8,704 nucleotides of DNA from the NCBI GenBank assembly GCA_002427615.1, contig DIFH01000074.1, forward strand, positions 320 through 9,023, written 5' to 3'. Shown piece by piece: positions 1 to 5,499 of this stretch. The translations under genes and the position numbers were made by a program. Under the pieces are notes generated by a model, which was not told the origin of the DNA, did not search any database, and saw nothing but the letters and a program-made list of their open reading frames with translations. This DNA comes from Paludibacter sp. UBA5753 (GTDB lineage Bacteria; Bacteroidota; Bacteroidia; Bacteroidales; Paludibacteraceae). The stretch's first letter is position 1. Each line of letters starts with the position of its first letter.

Positions 1-26
1 TTTTTAAACTTATAATTTCTGCTCAT
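1..26 (-). CDS. possible 5' end of a REP-associated (IS200-type) tyrosine transposase, cut by the window edge
   Basis: Reading leftwards from an ATG at 26-24, the frame stays open to the edge and gives MSRNYKFK plus two bases of the next codon. Many Bacteroidota REP-associated tyrosine transposases (RAYTs, Y1/HUH family) start with very similar residues (MSR-[KN]-YKF), so this may be the start of one. The catalytic HUH motif and tyrosine would lie outside the window. Two weak supports are a REP-like hairpin about 40 bases upstream (67-94) and a TAAATTTG -7-like box on the same strand at 105-112. Eight residues are very little evidence; this could equally be a chance open frame. The family is recalled from memory and not checked by search. 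Confidence 0.35.
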
Positions 27-66
27 ATTTGTTTGTTCATTTCATTTACTGCTTACCTTAACTTAC

Positions 67-94
67 CAGCCACACGAAAGGATTCGTGCGGCAG
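67..94 (-). repeat. imperfect hairpin, possible REP-like element
   Basis: Two 11-base arms (67-77 and 84-94) flank a 6-base loop. Nine of eleven positions pair on the plus strand. On the minus strand one of the two mismatches becomes a G-U pair, so the structure is better as a leftward transcript. It lies just upstream of the possible transposase start at 26, where a REP-type element recognised by a RAYT could be expected. The family assignment is inference; only the dyad is seen. Confidence 0.4.
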
Positions 95-407
95 CAAAGG
101 GGAACAAATTTAGAATCTGTTTATAAAGTACTGTATTTTTGCTCGATGATTAAAAATGAACTAGTTGCACTTTTCCTAACTTTAATAACTACAACTTATG
201 AAAGGTACATTCCTTTTATTCCGGTCTTAGCATCGTTAATGCTCCATATTCTTGAAAAAACGGGGCGAAAACTTGGATAAATCCGATACAGAAAAAAGTG
301 ATAAGGGGGTCAATATGTTCCGAAATACCGAATCCTACCCGCCAATAAAAGCTCATTCGTAGCGTTTTTTTTACTTCCTAAAATCAAAAATCTCTTTATT
401 TTTAATC

Positions 408-441
408 AACGTTGGTGCGGTATTTGCGCCGACGTTTTTTT
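408..441 (+). terminator. rho-independent terminator with no visible upstream gene
   Basis: An 11-bp stem (408-418 with 426-436, two G-U pairs when transcribed rightwards) closes a 7-base loop and runs into eight Ts at 434-441. The orientation is clearly plus strand. No plus-strand gene is seen between the window start and this point. It must therefore end a transcript entering from the left or a small untranslated RNA made in this region, and it also insulates the operon that follows. Confidence 0.75.
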
Positions 442-530
442 ATCCGTAATTTCCGAATATTTGAACATTCTTTCTGCACATATCGCTCCAGAATGTGCAA
501 ATAACAATTTCTGCAAAAAAAATACATTTT

Positions 531-550
531 TGATTATCTTCCTGATTATC
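531..550. repeat. 8-bp direct repeat TGATTATC x2, possible regulator site
   Basis: TGATTATC occurs at 531-538 and again at 543-550, a 12-base period close to one helical turn. The pair ends 40 bases before the -33 box of the operon promoter, a usual place for an activator. No known binding protein is recognised, and in AT-rich DNA chance is a real alternative. Confidence 0.3.
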
Positions 551-589
551 AAAACAAAGAAAAAAGGAAAAATTTTATTCTATATTTAG

Positions 590-620
590 TTGATAATGAT
601 GAATAATTATAGTAATTTTG
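590..620 (+). promoter_or_regulatory. Bacteroidota-type promoter for the epimerase/decarboxylase operon
   Basis: A TTG at 590-592 and TAATTTTG at 613-620 are separated by 20 bases, matching the Bacteroidota vegetative sigma-factor pattern (-33 TTTG/TTG, -7 TAnnTTTG). Transcription would begin near 627, leaving an untranslated leader of about 120 bases before the ATG at 746. It lies downstream of the terminator at 408-441, as expected for an independent promoter. It is assigned by motif only. Confidence 0.6.
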
Positions 621-745
621 TGCGAAATTTTAAAAAATACGGAAAAATTTCTTTAATTCAGGCTCAACTGTCCGATTTCAAATTTTATCCGTTACATTTC
701 GTAAAATCAGCTTGTTATTATCATTATTTTTAAAATATTTACATC

Positions 746-1156
746 ATGAATTTAACTCATATCGAACATTTAGGAATAGCTGTAAAAAGTCTGGAAACTG
801 CCATTTCCTATTACGAAAACGTACTTGGATTGAAGTGCTATGCAGTGGAAGAAGTAACAGAACAAAAAGTAAAAACGGCATTTTTCAAAGTAGGCCAAAC
901 AAAAATCGAATTATTGGAATCGACCGATCCCGAGGGTCCCGTTGGAAAATTTATCGAAAAGAAAGGCGAAGGCGTTCATCATCTGGCATTTGCAGTAGAA
1001 GGATTGCAAGAAACGCTGAATTTGGTGGCTGAAAAAGGAGTTCAACTTATCGATAAATCGCCGCGCAAAGGAGCTGAAGGCTTAAATATAGCTTTCCTAC
1101 ATCCAAAATCAACTTTCGGAGTATTAACCGAATTGTGCGAAAATCCGAATAAATAA
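746..1156 (+). CDS. mce: methylmalonyl-CoA epimerase
   Basis: This 136-residue protein should interconvert (R)- and (S)-methylmalonyl-CoA, supplying the decarboxylase with the epimer it uses after the B12-dependent mutase has acted on succinyl-CoA. It is a vicinal-oxygen-chelate fold protein with two repeated halves (about residues 3-60 and 75-135), the usual length for the family. Probable metal ligands and active-site residues are H8 in IEHLGIAV, E55 in IELLE, the H78-H79 pair in VHHLAF and E129 in LTEL. LHPKSTFGVL (residues 118-127) is the typical C-terminal motif. The ATG at 746 puts IEHLGIAV at the expected N-terminal place. It is the first gene of a five-gene plus-strand run, 79 bases before the next. 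A lactoylglutathione lyase-like role is the alternative, but context argues strongly for epimerase. Confidence 0.93.
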   Translation: MNLTHIEHLGIAVKSLETAISYYENVLGLKCYAVEEVTEQKVKTAFFKVGQTKIELLESTDPEGPVGKFIEKKGEGVHHLAFAVEGLQETLNLVAEKGVQLIDKSPRKGAEGLNIAFLHPKSTFGVLTELCENPNK

Positions 1157-1179
1157 AAAAGGTTGAACAGTTTGAAGTT

Positions 1180-1198
1180 TGAGAGTTCATAGCTCTCA
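1180..1198 (+). other. small hairpin between epimerase and carboxyltransferase genes
   Basis: TGAGAG (1180-1185) pairs perfectly with CTCTCA (1193-1198) around a 7-base loop. No T-run follows, so it is not a canonical terminator. It sits in the 79-base gap, the longest in the operon. It could stabilise or process the downstream message, but the stem is short and may be incidental. Confidence 0.25.
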
Positions 1199-1235
1199 CC
1201 TCTGCATCGATTAAAATAAAAAATTATATATTTAA

Positions 1236-2795
1236 ATGAAAAATCAGGATAAAGTAAAAAATCTCATCGATTTGCGCGTTCAGGCCAAATTGGGAGGTGG
1301 CGAAAAGCGTATTGTCTCGCAACATGCAAAAGGCAAATTTACAGCGCGCGAAAGAATTCACATGTTGTTGGATGATGGAAGTTTTGAGGAGTTGGATATG
1401 TTTGTAACACATCGTTGCAATAATTTTGGGTTGGAAAAAGAAAAATATTTGGGGGATGGCGTGGTAACGGGACACGGAACCATAGACGGTCGTACTGTAT
1501 TTGTATTTGCCCAGGATTTTACCGTTTTCGGAGGTTCGTTATCCGAAACAATGGCGCTCAAAATTTGCAAGGTAATGGATATGGCCATGAAAATGGGTTG
1601 TCCGGTAATCGGTATCAACGATTCGGGAGGCGCACGCATTCAGGAAGGCGTAACTTCCTTAGCCGGATATGCCGAGATATTTGAACGTAATATTCTTGCT
1701 TCGGGCGTTATTCCACAAATTTCAGCCATCTTTGGCCCTTGTGCCGGAGGCGCCGTGTACTCTCCTGCCCTCACCGACTTTATCCTGATGACTGAGCAAA
1801 ACTCGTATATGTTCGTAACCGGTCCTAAAGTTGTAAAATCGGTAACCGGCGAAGATATTTCAACTGAAGACCTGGGTGGAGCCGATGTACATTCATGTAA
1901 ATCAGGTGTTTCGCACTTCCGTGTCGACGACGAGCAAGCCGGTATTCAAACCATTCGCGAATTGATTTCATACTTACCGCAAAACAACCTGGAAGAAGCG
2001 CCGATTGAAGATTGTACCGATCCAATTAACCGGTTGGAAGATGTATTAAATTCAATTATTCCTGATAATCCCAATACGCCTTACGACATGAAAACAGTTA
2101 TTGCGGGTATAGTGGATTACGGAAAATTCCTCGAAGTTCATGCAGACTATGCCCGTAACATTATTGTAGGTTTTGCCCGCTTCAACGGTATCTCCACAGG
2201 TATCGTCGCCAATCAGCCCAAATTTCTTGCCGGAGTACTCGATTGTGATTCATCGCGCAAAGCAGCCCGTTTCGTACGTTTTTGCGACGCGTTTAATATT
2301 CCTATTCTCACCCTTGTCGACGTTCCCGGATTTTTACCCGGCTCTGCCCAGGAATATGCAGGCATTATCACCCACGGAGCAAAACTGATGTTTGCCTTTG
2401 GAGAAGCTACGGTTCCAAAAGTAACTGTTACACTGCGTAAATCCTATGGTGGAGCACATGATGTAATGAGTTCCAAACAATTGCGCGGCGACTTTAATTA
2501 TGCATGGCCTACAGCCGAAATCGCAGTTATGGGTGCAGCCGGAGCTATTGAAATATTGGAAGGTCGCTCCATTGCAGCCATTACAGATGCAGAGGAAAAG
2601 ACCAAATTTATAGACGAAAAAGTAAACGAATACAAAGAAAAGTTTGCGAATCCATATCAGGCAGCTTCCTACGGTTATATCGATGATATTATCGAACCGC
2701 GTAACACTCGTTTCCGGGTGATCCGTGCATTCCAGGCGCTTCAGACTAAAAAGGTGGTTAATCCGTTGAAAAAACATTCTAACATTCCATTATAA
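1236..2795 (+). CDS. mmdA: methylmalonyl-CoA decarboxylase carboxyltransferase (alpha) subunit
   Basis: The 519-residue cytoplasmic subunit transfers the carboxyl group of methylmalonyl-CoA to biotin on the carrier protein, leaving propionyl-CoA. It has the two crotonase-like carboxyltransferase domains. The N-terminal half carries GGARIQEG (131-138), GPCAGGAVYSPALTDF (167-182) and EDLGGADVHS (211-220), which form the CoA and oxyanion regions. The C-terminal half has PGFLPGSAQEYAGI near residue 362 and SYGGAHDVMSS near 403, which form the biotin pocket. Length matches MmdA and propionyl-CoA carboxylase beta subunits (about 510-520). The sequence alone does not exclude propionyl-CoA carboxylase. 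The OadG- and OadB-type genes immediately after it, and the lack of a biotin carboxylase gene, point to the Na+-pumping decarboxylase. The next gene starts 9 bases after the stop. Confidence 0.93.
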   Translation: MKNQDKVKNLIDLRVQAKLGGGEKRIVSQHAKGKFTARERIHMLLDDGSFEELDMFVTHRCNNFGLEKEKYLGDGVVTGHGTIDGRTVFVFAQDFTVFGGSLSETMALKICKVMDMAMKMGCPVIGINDSGGARIQEGVTSLAGYAEIFERNILASGVIPQISAIFGPCAGGAVYSPALTDFILMTEQNSYMFVTGPKVVKSVTGEDISTEDLGGADVHSCKSGVSHFRVDDEQAGIQTIRELISYLPQNNLEEAPIEDCTDPINRLEDVLNSIIPDNPNTPYDMKTVIAGIVDYGKFLEVHADYARNIIVGFARFNGISTGIVANQPKFLAGVLDCDSSRKAARFVRFCDAFNIPILTLVDVPGFLPGSAQEYAGIITHGAKLMFAFGEATVPKVTVTLRKSYGGAHDVMSSKQLRGDFNYAWPTAEIAVMGAAGAIEILEGRSIAAITDAEEKTKFIDEKVNEYKEKFANPYQAASYGYIDDIIEPRNTRFRVIRAFQALQTKKVVNPLKKHSNIPL

Positions 2796-2804
2796 CCGAA
2801 AACA

Positions 2805-3170
2805 ATGAATATATTAGCAATAGATTGGGGCAATGCCTTCGATATAGTCGGATTCTCAATCACCATGGTGTTTATTCTCCTCGTAATGATTGTATTTGTA
2901 TTGAACATTTTCAGCAGGGTGGTTGCTCCCAAGGTAAGAATGCCCAAAGCGCCGTCGGTAGACAATCCTGTTTCGACGTCAAGCAGCGAAAAAGAGTATG
3001 TCGAAGAACATTTACCGGCAGGCCACAGTGCAGCCATTGCCATGGCGTTGTACTTATATTACGAGGAAGCACATGATGAAGAAAGTACTGTTATCACTAT
3101 CAAAACAGTGGAGAGACGTTATTCTCCATGGAGTTCAAAAATTTATGGTTTAAATAATCTGGTAAAATAA
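2805..3170 (+). CDS. OadG-type small membrane subunit of the decarboxylase
   Basis: This 121-residue protein has the build of the OadG/MmdD (gamma/delta) subunit that holds the soluble carboxyltransferase against the membrane pump and stabilises the complex. A single hydrophobic span at about residues 14-36 (VGFSITMVFILLVMIVFVLN) is followed by a charged, Ser/Pro-containing cytoplasmic linker. A conserved tail then has HSAAIAMALYLY (about 68-79) and RRYSPWSSKIYGL near the C-terminus, as in Bacteroidota OadG-like proteins. OadG proteins are poorly conserved, so position between the alpha subunit and biotin carrier genes is important support. Gaps of 9 and 5 bases to its neighbours imply tight co-translation. 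Confidence 0.85.
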   Translation: MNILAIDWGNAFDIVGFSITMVFILLVMIVFVLNIFSRVVAPKVRMPKAPSVDNPVSTSSSEKEYVEEHLPAGHSAAIAMALYLYYEEAHDEESTVITIKTVERRYSPWSSKIYGLNNLVK

Positions 3171-3175
3171 TTGGT

Positions 3176-3886
3176 ATGAAGAAATTCAAATTTAAAATAG
3201 ACGGGAGTGAATACGAAGTTTCGGTAAATGAAATTGAACATAATATCGCTGAAATTGAAGTCAACGGCACTCCATTCACTGTTGAAATAGAGAAACAGGA
3301 AAAAACATCTGCTGTAACAGTGAATCGTAAACCGGCAGGAAAAGTAGCGCCTATCAAAACGCCTTCGCGTTCGCTGGTGGCAAGTGCAATCAAAGCTCCG
3401 CTGCCAGGTAGCATTATGAAAGTATTGGTAACGGTTGGTCAAACCGTTAAACGTGGTGATTTGCTACTTACCATGGAATCGATGAAGATGGAAAACAACA
3501 TCCTTGCCGAACACGATGGTATCATCAGGAACATTCATGTACAGGTTGGACAAACCGTGATGCAAGATGATGTCCTTATTGATTTTGAAGGCGCTGAAGT
3601 GGTAGCAGTCCCTCCGTCGCCTGTAAAAACCGATGAACCTAATGCCGCTCCTCCCGCACCCAAGTCAGCCGGTGTAAAGGCCGTAAAAGCGCCTCTTCCC
3701 GGAAATGTGCTTAAAGTAGCCGTAACTGTGGGTCAAACAGTGAAACGGGGCGATTTGCTGCTAATATTAGAGTCGATGAAAATGGAAAACAGCATTTTAG
3801 CTGAAAAAGATGCTGTCGTGAAAACCATTTACGTTCAAGCCGGTCAAACAGTAATGCAGGATGATGCATTGTTCGATCTGGAATAA
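3176..3886 (+). CDS. biotin carboxyl carrier subunit with two tandem biotinyl domains
   Basis: This 236-residue protein carries the carboxybiotin between the carboxyltransferase and the membrane decarboxylase. Residues 1-40 are a small beta-rich N-terminal region typical of Bacteroidota decarboxylase carriers, followed by a flexible linker (41-71). Then come biotinyl domain 1 (72-138), an Ala/Pro-rich linker (139-169) and biotinyl domain 2 (170-236), which ends exactly at the C-terminus. Both domains keep the biotinylation motif: ESMKMEN with K104, and ESMKMEN with K202, 98 residues apart. They align without gaps at 48 identical positions of 67. The usual carrier of this type is about 130-150 residues with one domain, so this looks like an internal duplication. 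The two DNA copies differ at many silent positions, so it is not recent. The gene lies 5 bases after the OadG-type gene and 27 before oadB. Confidence 0.93.
   Translation: MKKFKFKIDGSEYEVSVNEIEHNIAEIEVNGTPFTVEIEKQEKTSAVTVNRKPAGKVAPIKTPSRSLVASAIKAPLPGSIMKVLVTVGQTVKRGDLLLTMESMKMENNILAEHDGIIRNIHVQVGQTVMQDDVLIDFEGAEVVAVPPSPVKTDEPNAAPPAPKSAGVKAVKAPLPGNVLKVAVTVGQTVKRGDLLLILESMKMENSILAEKDAVVKTIYVQAGQTVMQDDALFDLE
3389..3589 (+). repeat. first copy of the duplicated biotinyl domain
   Basis: This copy codes for residues 72-138 (IKAPLPG to LIDFE), with the biotin-accepting lysine K104. It is followed by an Ala/Pro-rich linker and a second, gap-free copy at 3683-3883. Confidence 0.9.
3683..3883 (+). repeat. 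second copy of the duplicated biotinyl domain
   Basis: This copy codes for residues 170-236 (VKAPLPG to LFDLE), with lysine K202 in the same ESMKMEN context. The two copies are 294 bases apart start to start. Blocks such as VTVGQTVKRGDLLL and GQTVMQDD are identical at the protein level but differ in codons. Confidence 0.9.
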
Positions 3887-3913
3887 TTACTTGTAAAAAC
3901 AGAAAATTAAATA

Positions 3914-5248
3914 ATGAAGACAAAAAAAATTATTTTCATACTGATTGCTTTCTTATATGCAAGTATTTCTGCCAACGTTTCGGCTCAGACCGTTGAAAAC
4001 TCTGACTCTTTGGCAATAGCTACTACAAGTCAGGATTCAACCTCTGAAATGCAACAAATAGATGAACCAACTTCGGGACTGACGTTTATTGCACATAGCT
4101 TTACAAATTTTATTAAAAGTACCGGGTTTGCCAATATTAACTGGCAAACCATCCTGATGATTTTCATAGCGTGTGTTTTACTGTACCTGGCAATAGTAAA
4201 ACAATTCGAACCATTGCTTTTGTTACCGATTGCATTCGGTATGTTATTGACAAATTTGCCCGGCGCCGGGCTTTTCAATACCGATTTGTTTGCAGGCGGA
4301 CATGTACATTGGGAATCATTTGTCGACAAGGGAGGCTTGCTCGATTACCTCTATTTAGGAGTAAAATTAGGCATTTATCCTTGCCTTATCTTTGTTGGAG
4401 TTGGAGCCATGACCGATTTCGGACCCATGCTTGCCAATCCGAAAAGTTTATTGTTGGGAGCCGCCGCTCAGTTAGGTATTTTTGCAACTTATCTGGCTGC
4501 TATCGGACTTGGATTTACGCCTCAGGAATCAGCTTCTATTGGAATTATCGGCGGCGCTGATGGTCCGACTGCTATTTTTCTTACATCAAAATTAGCTCCC
4601 GAACTGTTGGGCCCGATTGCAGTTGCGGCTTATTCGTATATGGCTTTGGTCCCGGTAATTCAACCGCCTATTATGCGCTTATTAACGACCAAAAAAGAAC
4701 GCGCCATCAGAATGAAACAATTACGTATCGTCTCAAAAAAGGAAAAAATCATTTTCCCTATTTTTGCAACGGCATTCATATCGTTACTTTTACCTCCTGC
4801 CGCCCCGCTTATCGGCAGTTTAATGTTAGGTAATTTAATGAAAGAGAGTGGCGTTGTCGAACGATTAAGCAAAACAGTTCAAAACGAATTGATGAATATT
4901 GTAACTATCTTCCTGGGAATTACAGTAGGTGCAACAGCAACAGCATCGTCATTCTTGAGCCTGCAAACTATGGAAATCATGGTTATCGGCGTATTAGCTT
5001 TCTCGTTTGGAACTGCAAGCGGCTTATTGTTGGCAAAATTTATGAATTTATTTATCAAAGAAAAAATCAATCCGCTGATCGGTTCGGCAGGAGTTTCGGC
5101 TGTGCCAATGGCAGCGCGTGTTTCGCAAGTTGTGGGACAGGAAACTGATCCTGGTAACTTCCTGTTGATGCATGCCATGGGTCCCAATGTTGCCGGAGTT
5201 ATCGGTTCAGCAGTTTCCGCCGGTTTGATGTTAACAATGCTTTCATAG
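3914..5248 (+). CDS. oadB: sodium-pumping decarboxylase membrane (beta) subunit
   Basis: This 444-residue integral membrane protein decarboxylates carboxybiotin and couples this to Na+ export, the energy-conserving step of the complex. Known OadB landmarks are present: FEPLLLLPI (98-106), VGAMTDFGPMLANP (163-176), GGADGPTAIFLTSKLAPELLG starting at 213, SYMALVPVIQPPIMR (241-255), NPLIGSAGVSAVPMAARVS (386-404) and LLMHAMGPNVAGVIGSA (417-433). Residues matching the Na+/proton sites described for Klebsiella OadB are all here (D216, N386, S395, R402), with one constant offset of 13 from D203/N373/S382/R389. The N-terminus is unusual against the enterobacterial protein: a signal-peptide-like stretch ending in VSA-Q (1-24), then about 50 polar residues rich in Ser, Thr and acidic residues, before the first core helix near 78. 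The long insertion after the first loop in the Klebsiella protein is absent. It is the last gene of the operon. Confidence 0.95.
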   Translation: MKTKKIIFILIAFLYASISANVSAQTVENSDSLAIATTSQDSTSEMQQIDEPTSGLTFIAHSFTNFIKSTGFANINWQTILMIFIACVLLYLAIVKQFEPLLLLPIAFGMLLTNLPGAGLFNTDLFAGGHVHWESFVDKGGLLDYLYLGVKLGIYPCLIFVGVGAMTDFGPMLANPKSLLLGAAAQLGIFATYLAAIGLGFTPQESASIGIIGGADGPTAIFLTSKLAPELLGPIAVAAYSYMALVPVIQPPIMRLLTTKKERAIRMKQLRIVSKKEKIIFPIFATAFISLLLPPAAPLIGSLMLGNLMKESGVVERLSKTVQNELMNIVTIFLGITVGATATASSFLSLQTMEIMVIGVLAFSFGTASGLLLAKFMNLFIKEKINPLIGSAGVSAVPMAARVSQVVGQETDPGNFLLMHAMGPNVAGVIGSAVSAGLMLTMLS

Positions 5249-5274
5249 AAAATTCATTATCAAATTCCAAGCGC

Positions 5275-5310
5275 AATTAGCCGGTTACTGAAATTGCTAA
5301 TTTAATTTTT
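5275..5310 (+). terminator. possible first terminator after oadB
   Basis: AATTAGC (5275-5281) pairs with GCTAATT (5296-5302) around a 14-base loop, followed by TAA and five Ts (5306-5310), 26 bases after the oadB stop. The stem is AT-rich and weak, so it may only assist the stronger structure at 5398-5439. Confidence 0.35.
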
Positions 5311-5397
5311 CGTTTGTTCGTCTGACAGCTCAAAACGGTCGGACGGTTATCGCACAGACTTATGCCGTTTTATTAGAATTAAAATACTAAATGATAT

Positions 5398-5439
5398 ATC
5401 AATAAAAAAGGAGAGTTAATACCCTCCTTTTTTATTGAT
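5398..5439. terminator. bidirectional rho-independent terminator between convergent genes
   Basis: A perfect 16-base inverted repeat (5398-5413 and 5424-5439) encloses a 10-base loop. Each arm has a GGAG/CTCC core next to a run of six A or T, so a transcript from either strand forms a GC-capped hairpin followed by a U-run. It lies 149 bases past the oadB stop and 60 bases past the malic enzyme stop, so it serves both. Confidence 0.85.
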
Positions 5440-5499
5440 TGTTACTTTTCAAAAACTATTTCAGTGAAAATAGCCTTAAAAACGGTACATTGCTATCAC

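Larger units (their letters stand above)
27..745. other. long AT-rich non-coding stretch with no recognised gene
   Basis: No open frame here has convincing protein character. A 64-codon plus-strand frame at 86-280 has no recognisable family and runs through the hairpin. No tRNA, rRNA, SRP RNA, RNase P RNA or cobalamin riboswitch motif was found by eye. Structural items listed separately are the hairpin at 67-94, a terminator at 408-441, a short direct repeat at 531-550 and a promoter at 590-620. A weaker terminator-like structure sits at 347-372: a bulged AAAAGCT/AGC-G-TTTT stem running into eight Ts. The stretch from about 113 to 407 is otherwise unexplained. Confidence 0.6.

Noticed and set aside
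86..280. 64-residue plus-strand open frame in the left intergenic region
   Set aside because: No recognisable family or domain, it starts inside a hairpin arm, and it lies in AT-rich DNA where such frames arise by chance.
465..499. Two overlapping short dyads (ACATTCT/AGAATGT and TGCACA/TGTGCA) that could be alternative hairpins
   Set aside because: They lie after the terminator and before the promoter, so they are probably not transcribed with the operon, and the stems are only 6-7 bp.
27..745. Cobalamin riboswitch before the methylmalonyl-CoA genes
   Set aside because: Considered because the pathway is B12-linked, but the conserved B12 box and core motifs are not visible on either strand.
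2334..2777. 147-residue minus-strand frame opposite the carboxyltransferase gene
   Set aside because: Antisense shadow of a strongly conserved coding region; Cys/Phe-rich composition and no known motif.
5332..5371. AAAACGG/CCGTTTT dyad after oadB as an extra terminator
   Set aside because: Only 7 bp with a 26-base loop; the nearby perfect 16-bp inverted repeat explains termination better.
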